From: Symsagittifera roscoffensis
Lineage: Eukaryota; Xenacoelomorpha; Acoela; Convolutidae
Assembly: GCF_963678635.1 (NCBI RefSeq)
Contig: NC_087063.1
Coordinates: forward strand, 20,156,701 to 20,220,700
Length of the DNA stretch: 64,000 nt
Direction of reading: 5' to 3'
How positions within the stretch are numbered: the stretch's first letter is position 1; each line of letters opens with the position of its first letter. Below, piece after piece: positions 37,073 through 47,672 of this stretch. The translations under genes were made by a program, and so were the position numbers. The notes beneath the pieces are model-generated. The model was not told where the DNA came from and searched no databases. It saw nothing but the letters and a program-made list of their open reading frames with translations.

Positions 37073-39678
37073 AATTATTAATTTTTCTCCAACTCCCTTT
37101 TCTAGTAATCTCAAATCAAAACATAAACCCTTCTCCTCGTACAGGACCACAAGATTTACTAGTAACACATTACGATTGTGAAGAAAATGAACAAAAAACA
37201 CTACATAAATATGCAATAAATCAAGTATCACAATGTGAAACAGAACCACAAGCTATAGAAACCACAGATGTAATAGCAACACTCTATTCAAAAGCCCGAG
37301 CAACAACAGTTACAGGTTATAAATTCACAGCAACATTTTCCGAAAAGAAAGTACATTGTTCACAAGTCTCGAATGGAAACAAAAACCGACTTGACCATGA
37401 ATCATTCTATCAAAGTAATATAGAACGTCTTTTACATCTCAATCCCGACGATTGTAAAAATGAATTACTAAGACTAAACATCACACAAAATAAAAACTCC
37501 CAAAGAAAATTAGTTAATTTTCAAGTTTTTTCAGACTCTGTACATCAATCACAACTTGAAAGACACCAAGGACATATAAAACTAGACGAAAAATACCCGT
37601 ATAACGGCGCACACGGACGATTAACCTATGACCTACACGATAAACATTGGATACCACACATTGGTATAAATGACCCATCAAACTGCAAAGCAGACACAAA
37701 AAATAAAGGATACCAAGAAATAATGTTTTTCGATTGGAAAATACAACTCGAAAAAATACAACTAACACGAGATTTATCAGATAATACAATGATCTATCAA
37801 GGAATCCGATTACCTTGTAAAAATGATCAAGGTTATTGCGACCCTACAACGAGAACACAAGCAACAATTGTTTGGTTCCCCGAAGATACATGTACAACAT
37901 TTCAAGTAGCAAAAATACACGCTCGTATGATAAAATTTCACGAAAAATATTTTATACAATCAATTCCATATGAACAAGTCCATCCATCACGAAAACTAAG
38001 TTCTAATTTTAGAAACATAGACAATATAGAAAACAAATTGACACGTTTTCAAATATATCAAGAAACAGAACTTGCATGTAAATACAGGAATCCACTTCAC
38101 AGAACACAATACTCTGAAATATTAGTTGAATACGAAAAAGGATTCGACATGACCACTGGAAAAATAAAAATCGACCCATATGCCACAGGTCATCCTTTAA
38201 ACGAAGGAACATCCTATATACCAGTTAATTTTCAAAAAAGCAACGGACAACCTGGTGGACATCTAAAACCTCAGGACACCAGAAGCACACGCTTACAAGA
38301 ATTATCACTAATGAACACTACATATTTCGGTAATATCCACTATGATATTCATTTAGATATGAAACTAGATTATACAATTAGCCGAATTTTTCAAGAAATG
38401 TCACTCTCCGAATTAGAAACACTACACCAATTATGCGAATTAGAACGAACACAAATATTACAATCACTTGCACTAGCAGTATTAAAAATACCCTATGCAG
38501 GATACTTATTATCTGGAAATAGATCAAATTTTTTAGACTATGAAGGAAACATCTTATGGTTTTATACTTGTACTAAAAAAGTATCACCACTATACGTTTT
38601 TGAAGATAAACGATGTTATAAAAGAATCCCTATCTTTTATAAGAATAAAGTACATTTCGTGGATACACTTTCACGAAGAACCTATTTCTGGGATACCGCA
38701 GTCCCATGTGGATCAGAAAACAGCCACAATGTAGTACAACTAAACCCTGATGAAAATAAATATTATCTTCTCACACCATATCCCACATTAATGCAATCAC
38801 TCAAAAAATTTTCACCAGAAAGCATTCGCGCTATTGCTCGAAACCCAAATATAGACTTACAATCAATAGGAATCTATTCAAAATCAGATATTCAACATCA
38901 CATTAGAACACAACAATTCCAAGAATTATTAACACAAATGGACACTATACAAAGACAATCAATAGACCAAAATTTACGCAAACTTGCAGAAACCGCAGGA
39001 TTTGCCGATATCTACACGCAAGACTATAGCGGATATTTTAAGGACATTAAAGATTACATATATCTAAACGGTGAAAAATACCGTCCCCAAGATATATCAC
39101 CAATTAACATTTTTAGCTTTGTTACACTCAAAAATGAGATCCTCGATTTTCTAGGATGGCCCTACTACATCTTAGAAAAATTGACTATTTTATACGCAAT
39201 GTTTAACTTTATTGGATTTCTTTTCTCACTTTTAAAAGGAATCTACAACACATGTGCTATACACACACAAGTAAACAGACAAGCAAGTGTAGCACGCATA
39301 CTATTTGCAGGATTTTTTGGAATCTTTTCTACATCTATAAACAAAATTCTTTTAGACGCACAAATAAAAGAATATAACACAAAAATAACAACACGACAAA
39401 ATACATACGACGAAGAACATAACAATGTAGACATAACGCCAACGGCACCACAATTACCAGCCCTACCAAATAACCATCCACTATCCCTAGTCCCACGAAA
39501 TTTTCGAAACTTAGCCATCACACATAATCCAAATGTTCGACTCACCACATCACAAAGTCCCATTCAACATATAATGACACACCAGTCACAAGATGATAAT
39601 ACTTATGAACAAATTATTGAACAACCCCATACCACCGCTTTTCAGTCTCAAAATAATCATTTTTTTAGCCCACGATGA
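37060..39678 (+). CDS. env: Env-like glycoprotein, 872 aa
   Basis: Clear signal peptide (MYILKLLIFLQLPFLVIS), a long Cys-containing ectodomain with several N-x-S/T sites, then two hydrophobic stretches near the C-terminus (about residues 703-728, LTILYAMFNFIGFLFSLL, and 744-766, ILFAGFFGIFS) and a polar tail of about 105 residues. The position after pol and this architecture fit a retroviral-type envelope protein. No obvious RxKR furin site was seen. The block with CYKRIPIFYKN and PCGSENSHNV, followed by YYLLTPYP, reminds me of glycoproteins shared by chuviruses and some LTR elements, but that is a weak impression. The start is fixed by the signal peptide. The stop overlaps the next ATG in ATGA. 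Confidence 0.85.
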   Translation: MYILKLLIFLQLPFLVISNQNINPSPRTGPQDLLVTHYDCEENEQKTLHKYAINQVSQCETEPQAIETTDVIATLYSKARATTVTGYKFTATFSEKKVHCSQVSNGNKNRLDHESFYQSNIERLLHLNPDDCKNELLRLNITQNKNSQRKLVNFQVFSDSVHQSQLERHQGHIKLDEKYPYNGAHGRLTYDLHDKHWIPHIGINDPSNCKADTKNKGYQEIMFFDWKIQLEKIQLTRDLSDNTMIYQGIRLPCKNDQGYCDPTTRTQATIVWFPEDTCTTFQVAKIHARMIKFHEKYFIQSIPYEQVHPSRKLSSNFRNIDNIENKLTRFQIYQETELACKYRNPLHRTQYSEILVEYEKGFDMTTGKIKIDPYATGHPLNEGTSYIPVNFQKSNGQPGGHLKPQDTRSTRLQELSLMNTTYFGNIHYDIHLDMKLDYTISRIFQEMSLSELETLHQLCELERTQILQSLALAVLKIPYAGYLLSGNRSNFLDYEGNILWFYTCTKKVSPLYVFEDKRCYKRIPIFYKNKVHFVDTLSRRTYFWDTAVPCGSENSHNVVQLNPDENKYYLLTPYPTLMQSLKKFSPESIRAIARNPNIDLQSIGIYSKSDIQHHIRTQQFQELLTQMDTIQRQSIDQNLRKLAETAGFADIYTQDYSGYFKDIKDYIYLNGEKYRPQDISPINIFSFVTLKNEILDFLGWPYYILEKLTILYAMFNFIGFLFSLLKGIYNTCAIHTQVNRQASVARILFAGFFGIFSTSINKILLDAQIKEYNTKITTRQNTYDEEHNNVDITPTAPQLPALPNNHPLSLVPRNFRNLAITHNPNVRLTTSQSPIQHIMTHQSQDDNTYEQIIEQPHTTAFQSQNNHFFSPR

Positions 39679-41480
39679 GCCGCCAACTTGGATCACTACA
39701 CCGATCAAATTCCCACCCAACCAATCTTACCTCTCCAATCCCAATAATACCACTTTTTGCTTTTCCGCCACCCGATTTTCCATCTAGTAATGTAACATCA
39801 GGCATGAATTCCGACACTAATTCACACATCTCAGTTTTATACTCCATCTCACAGCTAAATAACCCGAATATTGAAACCCCCGATGAATTCGCCGACTCAG
39901 AACCATCCCCATCCAATAATTTTCATAACTCTTCTAATTTTTCTCAACCCCCTTTTCAACCCATATTATCCAATAACCCTGACCCAATTACTCCCACACC
40001 CTCTTATGCTTCCCAAGTTACCCCAACCTATTCCTCATACCATTCTGACCAATCATCTCATTCTCCAGACACCCCCCGAATCTCCCCAGAGCTAGATAAT
40101 TTTATTACCCTTCAACAACAACCCTACCACCTTAATACCCCAACCATAAACCAAATCTCCTCCACAATAAATTCATCCAACCCCCCTACCCCTACACCCT
40201 CTTCAACTTATACTGAATCACTAGCACCATCATCCACATCAACTGAATCTTCACTCAACACTAATAGAGCTTACCGCACTTTTAAAAGAAAGTTCCCCAA
40301 CCATCCTTTCCCAGCAAAACCAGGAACAGCCCGTGAATACATCAACCACCCCAAGCATACTAACACAAAAGAATTTTTAGCCATCACCTTACCCTCATTC
40401 CCACAATACACCTTAAACACCCCCCACGACACTAACGAAACACGCAACTTCGTAGATGAATACGTTTTAATGCCTACTCTCTCTTGGACCTCATATTATC
40501 ATTTCACTAACCCTCTTTGCTTACCTTTATCTAACACTCACATCGATATAGAGCGAAATACGGACATACTATATCGACTCACTACACCACTAACACCTAG
40601 ACAATTTACTTACGTTGGATATAAAAAATCACTAAAAACACACACTGCACCTAGAGCTAACGAATATACACTCGAATACTATGATCACAACATCATCAGA
40701 GCTAACCAAGATCAATTCTTAGACGACGATCGCTTCGCTAATCCACAAATTACCGAGAAATTTTTCATCAAGACACCATATACATTCACACTAAACATCT
40801 TCGACCGAAAGTTTGATCACATTATTTCAGAAGCACTAACAGACACACAAGCATACGAAAGTTTTAAAGAACGCTTCCAAATATTTTCACTAACCTTTCA
40901 TTTCCTTGCACCACACGAAAGAGATTTACACTGCTCACACGATATTATGTTGCGCACTAAACAAACCCACACATATAGTTATTATCGTTTCATCCAAAAT
41001 CACTTTGACCTACACACACCCTCTAGACAACCACACCATCGTTTTCAATTCATTAATTCCAAATACACTTCACCATTTTTCCTAAATTTCACATATTGTA
41101 TTAAAGACACTAACCTCCATGGTATTCTTCGTAATTATGACCCCATAACCCAAATGTACATCTTCTGTCCCATTACCAAGACCTTCAACGCCGAAGAATC
41201 CCGACCCTTCCTTATCCCGCACGAGTTTGTACAACCCATAGAAATCCCAATTTTAGAATTCATCCACAACACTAAATTCAATCACAAATTATATAACTTA
41301 ATCCAAAACACACCTTATGAGTTTGCAGTTGGCACTGAAGAACTAACCACTATCAAGGCACTTCAATTGCTTTGGCCACTGCTTCAAACTAAAAATATCA
41401 TCCGCATCTTAGCTAAACTACTAACAACTTCAGAACTAATTCACGACATCTTCCCCCACGGTTTTTTCCCCGACGACTAA
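39675..41480 (+). CDS. Unknown 601-aa protein of the retroelement
   Basis: The ATG overlaps the Env stop (ATGA, 39675-39678), an arrangement suited to termination-reinitiation. Residues 1-205 are Ser/Thr/Pro/Asn-rich and probably disordered. A basic patch follows (RTFKRKFPNHPFPAKPG), then a globular part of about 380 residues rich in Tyr, Phe and His with only four or five Cys. No signal peptide or membrane helix. The codons are richer in C than those of Gag-Pol. I recognise no family. Its intact length beside Env in a recently inserted element argues for a function. Confidence 0.8.
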   Translation: MSRQLGSLHRSNSHPTNLTSPIPIIPLFAFPPPDFPSSNVTSGMNSDTNSHISVLYSISQLNNPNIETPDEFADSEPSPSNNFHNSSNFSQPPFQPILSNNPDPITPTPSYASQVTPTYSSYHSDQSSHSPDTPRISPELDNFITLQQQPYHLNTPTINQISSTINSSNPPTPTPSSTYTESLAPSSTSTESSLNTNRAYRTFKRKFPNHPFPAKPGTAREYINHPKHTNTKEFLAITLPSFPQYTLNTPHDTNETRNFVDEYVLMPTLSWTSYYHFTNPLCLPLSNTHIDIERNTDILYRLTTPLTPRQFTYVGYKKSLKTHTAPRANEYTLEYYDHNIIRANQDQFLDDDRFANPQITEKFFIKTPYTFTLNIFDRKFDHIISEALTDTQAYESFKERFQIFSLTFHFLAPHERDLHCSHDIMLRTKQTHTYSYYRFIQNHFDLHTPSRQPHHRFQFINSKYTSPFFLNFTYCIKDTNLHGILRNYDPITQMYIFCPITKTFNAEESRPFLIPHEFVQPIEIPILEFIHNTKFNHKLYNLIQNTPYEFAVGTEELTTIKALQLLWPLLQTKNIIRILAKLLTTSELIHDIFPHGFFPDD

Positions 41481-41483
41481 CAG

Positions 41484-41562
41484 GTAAGTATGAATTAAAT
41501 GAATATTACTAACTAATTAAAATATTAAAAAACTCACCATACTTTATTCATGTTTTCTTTAG
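41484..41562 (+). other. Predicted 79-nt intron just after the 601-aa stop
   Basis: CAG before GTAAGTAT is a near-ideal donor 3 nt after the stop codon. A TACTAAC branch-like motif lies at 41507-41513 and the intron ends tgttttctttag. It would be a 3'UTR intron, or a donor used for another splice form. Confidence 0.7.
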
Positions 41563-43099
41563 ATTTTTAGCCTTCATCCGACGATCACCTACAAAAACCA
41601 CAAAAGACAAATAAAAATCGCAAATTTCATCAAACAGATTTCAAAAATTCTATTAATCTCTTACACTTATAAATTTATAAATTTAATACCAATGCAGTAA
41701 ATTCATTTCTAAAATTTTCCCCCACAAGCAGTAAATCTAATTATGATGAAAATTTGTATCTTAATATTCCCCCATGACTAGCAGTAAATTTCTAAATTCT
41801 ATGTAGTAAATTAAATAAATGCAAATGCAGTACTAACCTTTTGATATTTTCATTCATTCGCACAGAAATTCTATCCACACTCGCACAGCTCGCCCACGAA
41901 GAATTGTTTAAAATAATGAATTTCAGTTTCAAGTTTTCACACTCAACAACTCTAACATATAATAACATGTTTCAAACTTTCCTTTAGCCCGGTTGGAAAG
42001 GAATCATATACTAAACAAAACTAACCAACGCAGCTTACTAAATACCACAAATCATAGAATAACAGCATGACTTAGAAAAAGAAACCAACGGTACCCAAAC
42101 CGGATTAACCCAGTTTAAAACTGGATAATTTATTCTTTTGAAGACTATTATAAAGTCTAAGAAAGAAATAATAAAACACAAAAAAGTCGAAAGACAAACC
42201 CATACCACAAACAATTTGATTTTTGAAAAAAGGACACAACCAACAAAACATAAGTAAGACCACAACAAACCCAACATAAAACGTTGTCACATAACAGGAC
42301 CCCTCACAAAAACCGCATGAAATCATACTCCCACTCCTGGCCTAACCCACCAGGAAGGACGTCCTGAACATGCTCTATAGCCGGCCTAACCCACCGCGCT
42401 ACATCCACGCTTTGTGACCACACCACTATTTTTAATAAGAGCTACTCAAGTGTGAGTAACTCTTCAAAATAACCGAACTAAAACAAAAAGCTTTTGTGAA
42501 AACAACTAACTAAAATCATTATTAAAAAATATTAAACTAATAAAAGTTTTATAAAATGTAAAATCACATGATGCAATATATAGATCAGAATACAACACCA
42601 AGGACGAACATCAAAAGACAAGACGACCCCACTACACTCGAGAGAGAATGACCAACTACAATCGATATGCCGCTCACAATCACAACTCAAAGGATTTAGA
42701 GTACGACTTGACCTCGCAGAAAAGGACTTCATTGAACTAGACCAATGACCACCTCGATGTTCAAGTATACGTACAGATCCGAGTAACCAGGCATCCCCTC
42801 CACGCACAATCTCCACGCCATTCCCAAACTAGATCATACACAAAAGAAGTTCTCCACGCAGAACAGAAAAACCTGACATAGCAAACCATTCTGAAATCAG
42901 ATTTGAGTTTGTTGCAAAGACGTAGTCGTTGTCACTAGAAGACACAACGTCTTATGTCTCTAACTCCAGCTTCCTGGAACTTCCCTAACAAAAGAGGAAA
43001 CGGAAGAAAATTATGATGTTCGCCAAAAACAAACGTCCATCATCCATCCTTCGAATTGCAGAAGAACTATTCTAAAAAACTCTGTAAAACCCGGATGGG
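41563..43099 (+). other. 3' noncoding region of the retroelement
   Basis: No open frame with protein-like features. Contains several spaced copies of gcagtaaat-type sequence (41694-41840) and a duplicated ggcctaacccacc (about 42340 and 42384). A strong polypurine tract is not visible directly before the 3' LTR. The nearest purine run is ggatggg, so the plus-strand primer is unassigned. Confidence 0.5.
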
Positions 43100-43507
43100 T
43101 GGAACCTGATCTAAACTACATTTTATGATTGGATAAATTAAATGTTTTACCAATGTAAAGTATTTAATATTAACCAATCATGATCCATCTAACTAACAAC
43201 CCACTTATTTGTAAGTGCTGAAGTTACTTGTAATTTCAGCACCAGAGAGATTTGAATTTAACTTAGAAATTAGTTGGACTCTCCCGAGCACTTCAGCAGC
43301 CGCAATAAACCAGTATACCCTAGATCTATTGAGCCTAGCAGAGACTAGTTAAACAACCTGAGACTAGATAGTATAAGAGTAAGATTAGGATCGGTATTAG
43401 ACTAAGAAGTTGCACGAATCTATCCGGCCGAAAATAAGATAGCGTGACGAGCAGACGGTGTACCCTATCCGAAATTACTCTATGAGTTACACTTCGGTCC
43501 TAACTCA
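43100..43507 (+). repeat. 3' LTR
   Basis: 408 bp, apparently identical to 24583-24990. AATAAA at 43304-43309. Directly followed by the GTAT duplication. Confidence 0.98.
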
Positions 43508-43511
43508 GTAT
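43508..43511 (+). repeat. Target-site duplication GTAT (right)
   Basis: Matches 24579-24582 directly outside the 5' LTR. Confidence 0.9.
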
Positions 43512-45477
43512 AGACTAAAGGCTCATTAATATCCTATTTGACTTCAACTCGGCATTAGCATTAGGAAAAAGCTCCTTTAGCATAACGAAAAATGTTGAGG
43601 TTCCTAAGATGATTGCTTTTTAATCTAATGAGATCTATAGAAGGTCCGCGAGAAGGAAACTGTAAAACACAGAACAACGTTAAAATGTAGTGACTCAATA
43701 CACAAGTTACATTAATTATCATGACCAGGAAACCCAAAACCATCAAAAAGTTACAGAAAATTAAGAGCTAACTGGGTTTTACTTTGCTTTTAGAGACTCG
43801 TTGTACAATACGCGTTTTGGATTTTGTATTTTACAACACAGGCGAAGGTGATTTGATTAATGAATATTATAAGGATTTGATTCAAGTGGCAAAATATTTA
43901 AGGTCAAAACATATAACAAAATCGAGAAAGAGCTTACTCATGTGCAGAAAACGAGCAGCCTCATGAAACTAAACGAATGATCTTATTCCTCGTGAAAAAA
44001 GAGCATTTTTTGCGAATAGGACTCAGCGCTCCATAAAAACTTACAGCGAAGATCACGTATCTGTCTTCGATCTCGATCAGTTTCTCTGTTGTTACTGAAA
44101 AATGCATAAGCGCAGTGAAGGCGGATTCTTATTGGAACACAAATGAGTGGCTTCCCTCAAGATCGAGGGACCGAATGTTGGAAATTTACTTTCAGCCATT
44201 TTCGGCCAATCAGAATTGAGTAATCAAAAATCTTTAAAAAATCGCGAAAATCTTAAAGTAAGCAAATAACTTCTGGCCAAAAAAAACTAAGACCGACAGA
44301 TTACAAATTAGGCAGATTGCCGATAAACGAATTTTCTAACAATGCCAGATCAAAGACATAATAGAAAAAAAAATAATTTATCACAGATATCAATTTTAGA
44401 AATTTTGAAAAATAAAACACCAAATTTATTGTACGTGCACTTTTATTTAATTTTCTGGTAATTTTGGCCTCGGTTCACTGCAAAATTTTTTTATCAAATG
44501 GAAACGTCTACTGATTCTGGTTGGTTGAAATTTGTTCATCATTCGGTTCCTCCATCATGAGAATAGCCCCCATACGAATGGTTCAGAGTTCTTAAGAAGC
44601 CAAAACTTTGCAAATATAGTATGGGCACACTAATCTTGTTTTATTGTTCAGAAAAAGTTGACGAATTATTTAAACTTGGTTAAGTTTCTTTATTCAGTCA
44701 AATTTCGACCCTTTACCTAAGCATTTTCTACAAATTTTATTTATACCATCTGAAATATATCGCTCTCGCGTTCTCAAATTTAAAACAATTTCTGTTACAG
44801 AAAAACGCGGAAGCGCAGTGAACGTTGATTCTTATTTGAATACGAGTGAGTGGCGCCCCTCATGATGGAGGGACCGAATGTTGGAAATTTAGTCTCATTA
44901 TTTTTTGTTAACTTATGGTGTTTTAGGAATTTGGCCAATTGAGACCTTGACCAATTTGAAATTATTAACGCGCAATAGTTTCGACATTATTGAAGCAAAA
45001 ACTCTTTTTTCAGTCTTAGGGGGCAGTTGAAACAGTCAGGGTTTTTCCCTGATATACAAGCAGTCTTGTTGTACAGCTTAATGGCGTTCCACAGCATGTT
45101 TTCTTTTTCACTAAATAAAAGCCTTTTTCAGCAACTTGTTTGCCCTTATTAAAGTATTAAAATTGCTCTGGAATTTTGATATTACGGTAGTTTGATTGAA
45201 CGCCTATGGCTGATTACCCATTTTGCTCTTGATTAGTTGATATGACGTAGCCAAATGAAAGCAAAATTTTCGTCGCCTCGTGAACAAGTTGCTTGCTAAA
45301 AACCTTTATCTTGATTCCTTCTCAGCATGCTGAATTCAGTTAATGGCTGCAGCACTCTAGTCTTGCTCAGCAGCAAGGCCGAGGTTGTGATTTTATGATT
45401 AGACTATCGCACTCAGATTTTGTTATTTTCAGACTTCGCAGAGCGAGATGGGAGTTCGGGCTCTAATTGGGGAAACG
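43508..45477. other. Intergenic with diverged repeats
   Basis: Two related blocks at about 44091-44190 and 44790-44890 share an agcgcagtgaa...agggaccgaatgttggaaattta-type sequence in direct orientation; part of it recurs inverted near 44546. An open stretch at 43787-43966 (GEGDLINEYYKDLIQVAKYL) follows a good acceptor (ttgcttttag) and could be a stray exon. I cannot place it in a gene. Confidence 0.45.
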
Positions 45478-45800
45478 ATCCTTTCGCAAACACTGGCCAA
45501 AACACGACATAGAGCAGCTCTAAGTGAAATAAGAACAAGTAAAAATCAGCCACGGATTCGATCTGCGACCTAGAGATTATGAGTCTCACGCACTAACCAC
45601 TCAGCTACGGACGCTTAAAAGATCACAAACACTTGACACAAACAAAGCTGAGAACAGGTGCCATGAAATTTCCAATGCTACAGATCGTGATTATAGAAAG
45701 GTACCACCAAATAAATGAACATTTTATTTGTGAATTAGATTAGAAAAAAGCAGGTTCGTACTAATACACTACGCTTCGCAGGCTCTCTCGTGTAACTACT
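45478..45800 (-). repeat. tRNA-Met-like SINE, copy 3
   Basis: Minus strand: A-box-like GTAGCTGAGTGGTTAGTGCG, anticodon-region GACTCATAATCTC, B-box AGATCGAATCC. Body and end as in the other copies (ctacgcttcgcaggctctctcgtgtaa). Confidence 0.75.
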
Positions 45801-46299
45801 ACTGACTTTTAGGGCGGAAATAGCTTCAACTTGGAACTTCGGGTGCGAGTGCTAAACATTCAAGAACAAAATCGCAGCACCGGTTTTCATTTATTCTTTC
45901 TGTTTCGAGTTTCAAAAAACAAAAGATTATGCTAATGTCTGCTTTTTATTTAAACCAACTTCGTCTTTCAAGGAGCCATTTTTGTTGCAATATTTAATAC
46001 CATCTAAAGGATACTGATAACCTGAGCTCATAACTGAGACGATATTTCAACTACGATCACTTTTGTCATGTTCTTGAGCAATCGTGAATGCAACTAGTAT
46101 GTTTGATTTATACGCTGCCATATATCAGCGTAAAATCAGTAAAAATTGCATTAAAGACAACTTTTGAGGTATCACAGTACAGCTAATTCGACATTTTCAG
46201 ATTAAAAAATCAAAAGTGAACGAGAGGCCATTACGCTGCTAGAGAAAAATATTATTGCTAAAATGTATTAGGTTTTCAACTAATTTTTTCGTATTTTAT

Positions 46300-46930
46300 A
46301 ACCTTGGGGCCACTTTCTCCGCAGTTATTCTAACCAGTTTCTTCTCCGACAGACTTTATCTTTTCAAACGAGTTGGATAAATTTACCAATGGTAGGCTGG
46401 GCATACCCCATCGTTGGTTTTATGTCTTCCATCTTTACCAGTTTCGAACTGTTTCCGAGTAAAATAGGAAAATGCCAAACCCCCTGATTCAAAATAATCG
46501 ACGTAATCGTAATCAAATAAAGTTAACTCGTCAATTTTGTCCGAAATTTCACAGCATACAGCAACCACGCCGAAATCAATGTCGAGCTCAGGAATTATTT
46601 CCAGAGCAACGAACGACTTTACAAACATGCATCTCGATTTACTGGTGCTAATCCGATATCCTAAGCTTTGCGCCAATGGACATGCGCAAAAAAAAATCTT
46701 TTTATAGTATCTCCATTGAAAACTTTCTGAAAAGCGTGAACTGAAGCCTTTTCAAAATCTACAACAATCTGTGAGGGCTCAAGTCCTGGATTGAATTCTT
46801 TCAAATTTCTGAGGTCTTGGATGTACTGTTTCAAATTTCGTTTTGAGGAGACAACAAAACTAATGAAACAGTTTGATCGTTTGGAAATGAAATTTATAAA
46901 AATTGATGAGCTATCGCGGGACATGCTTTA
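46300..46930 (-). pseudogene. MULE (Mutator-like) transposase remnant, copy 1
   Basis: Minus-strand pieces in shifted frames: PSQIVVDFEKASVHAFQKVF, then a piece with QSLGYR, then YFESGGLAFSYFTRKQFE and RHKTND. The DFEKAxxxAFxxxF string and the later TxxxKTND region are typical of the MULE DDE transposase and its downstream domain. Broken by frameshifts and truncated at the 5' end. Confidence 0.7.
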
Positions 46931-46994
46931 GAAGTTCCATCTGCATGCTAGACTGTGTTGCTTTCGAAAGTTTCCAGATTATTGTCATTAACAT

Positions 46995-47215
46995 TCCGTC
47001 ACGCACTAACCACTCGGCCACGGACGCTTAATAGATCACTAACACTGGACACAAATAAAGCTGAGAACAGATGATATGAAATTTCCAATGCTACAGATCG
47101 TGATTATAGCAAAGGTATTACCAAATAAATGAACACTTTAAATTGTGAATTAGATTAGAAGCAAAAGCCGGTTCGTACTAATACACTATGCTTCGCATGC
47201 TCGATTGTGTAACTA
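46995..47215 (-). repeat. tRNA-Met-like SINE, copy 4 (5'-truncated head)
   Basis: Starts inside the tRNA-like head (GGCCGAGTGGTTAGTGCGTG on the minus strand) and continues through the same body as copy 3. Confidence 0.7.
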
Positions 47216-47672
47216 CTACTGACTTTTAAGGCTCACATATCTTCAACTTGGAACTTCGGGTTCGAGTGCTACACATTCAAGTACAAAATCGCAGTACCTG
47301 CTGCTTTTATTTATTCTTTGTTTCGAGTTTCGAAAAACAAAGTATGCTAGCGTCTGGTTTTTTATTAAAACCAATTTAGACTTTGAAGCAGCCATTTTTG
47401 CCGCAATATTTAATACCATCGGAAGGATACTGATAACCTGAGCTCATTTGAGACGAGATTTTGACTACGATCACTTTTCCTATGCTCTTGAGCAATCGTG
47501 AAAGCAACTTGTATATTTGATTTATACGCTGTCGTATATCAGCGTAAAATCAGTTAAAATTGCATTAAATACGACTTTTTAGGTATCATAGTACAGCTAA
47601 ATCGACATTTTCTGATTAACTGACCGTAGAGGACGACGTTAAAATGACTTTTAAGTAACCCACAAACGTGGC

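Larger units (their letters stand above)
24583..43507 (+). mobile_element. Intact giant env-bearing Ty3/gypsy-type LTR retroelement, 18.9 kb
   Basis: Bounded by two 408-bp LTRs that appear identical base for base and by a GTAT duplication. Reading order: leader, Gag-Pol (protease, RT, RNase H, integrase with GPY motif), spliced hydrophobic protein, start-less 377-codon frame, Env-like glycoprotein, unknown 601-residue protein, 3' noncoding region. The domain order PR-RT-RH-IN and the GPY motif place it in Ty3/gypsy. All large frames are open. At almost 19 kb it is two to three times the usual length of this group; comparable giants are known in plants (Ogre) and planarians. Identical LTRs mean a very recent insertion. 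The coding strand is strongly A-rich. The element could be an infectious-type retrovirus relative or a retrotransposon with an acquired env; the sequence does not decide. Confidence 0.97.

Noticed and set aside
43085-43099. Polypurine tract of the retroelement
   Set aside because: Only a short ggatggg run precedes the 3' LTR; not convincing enough to annotate.
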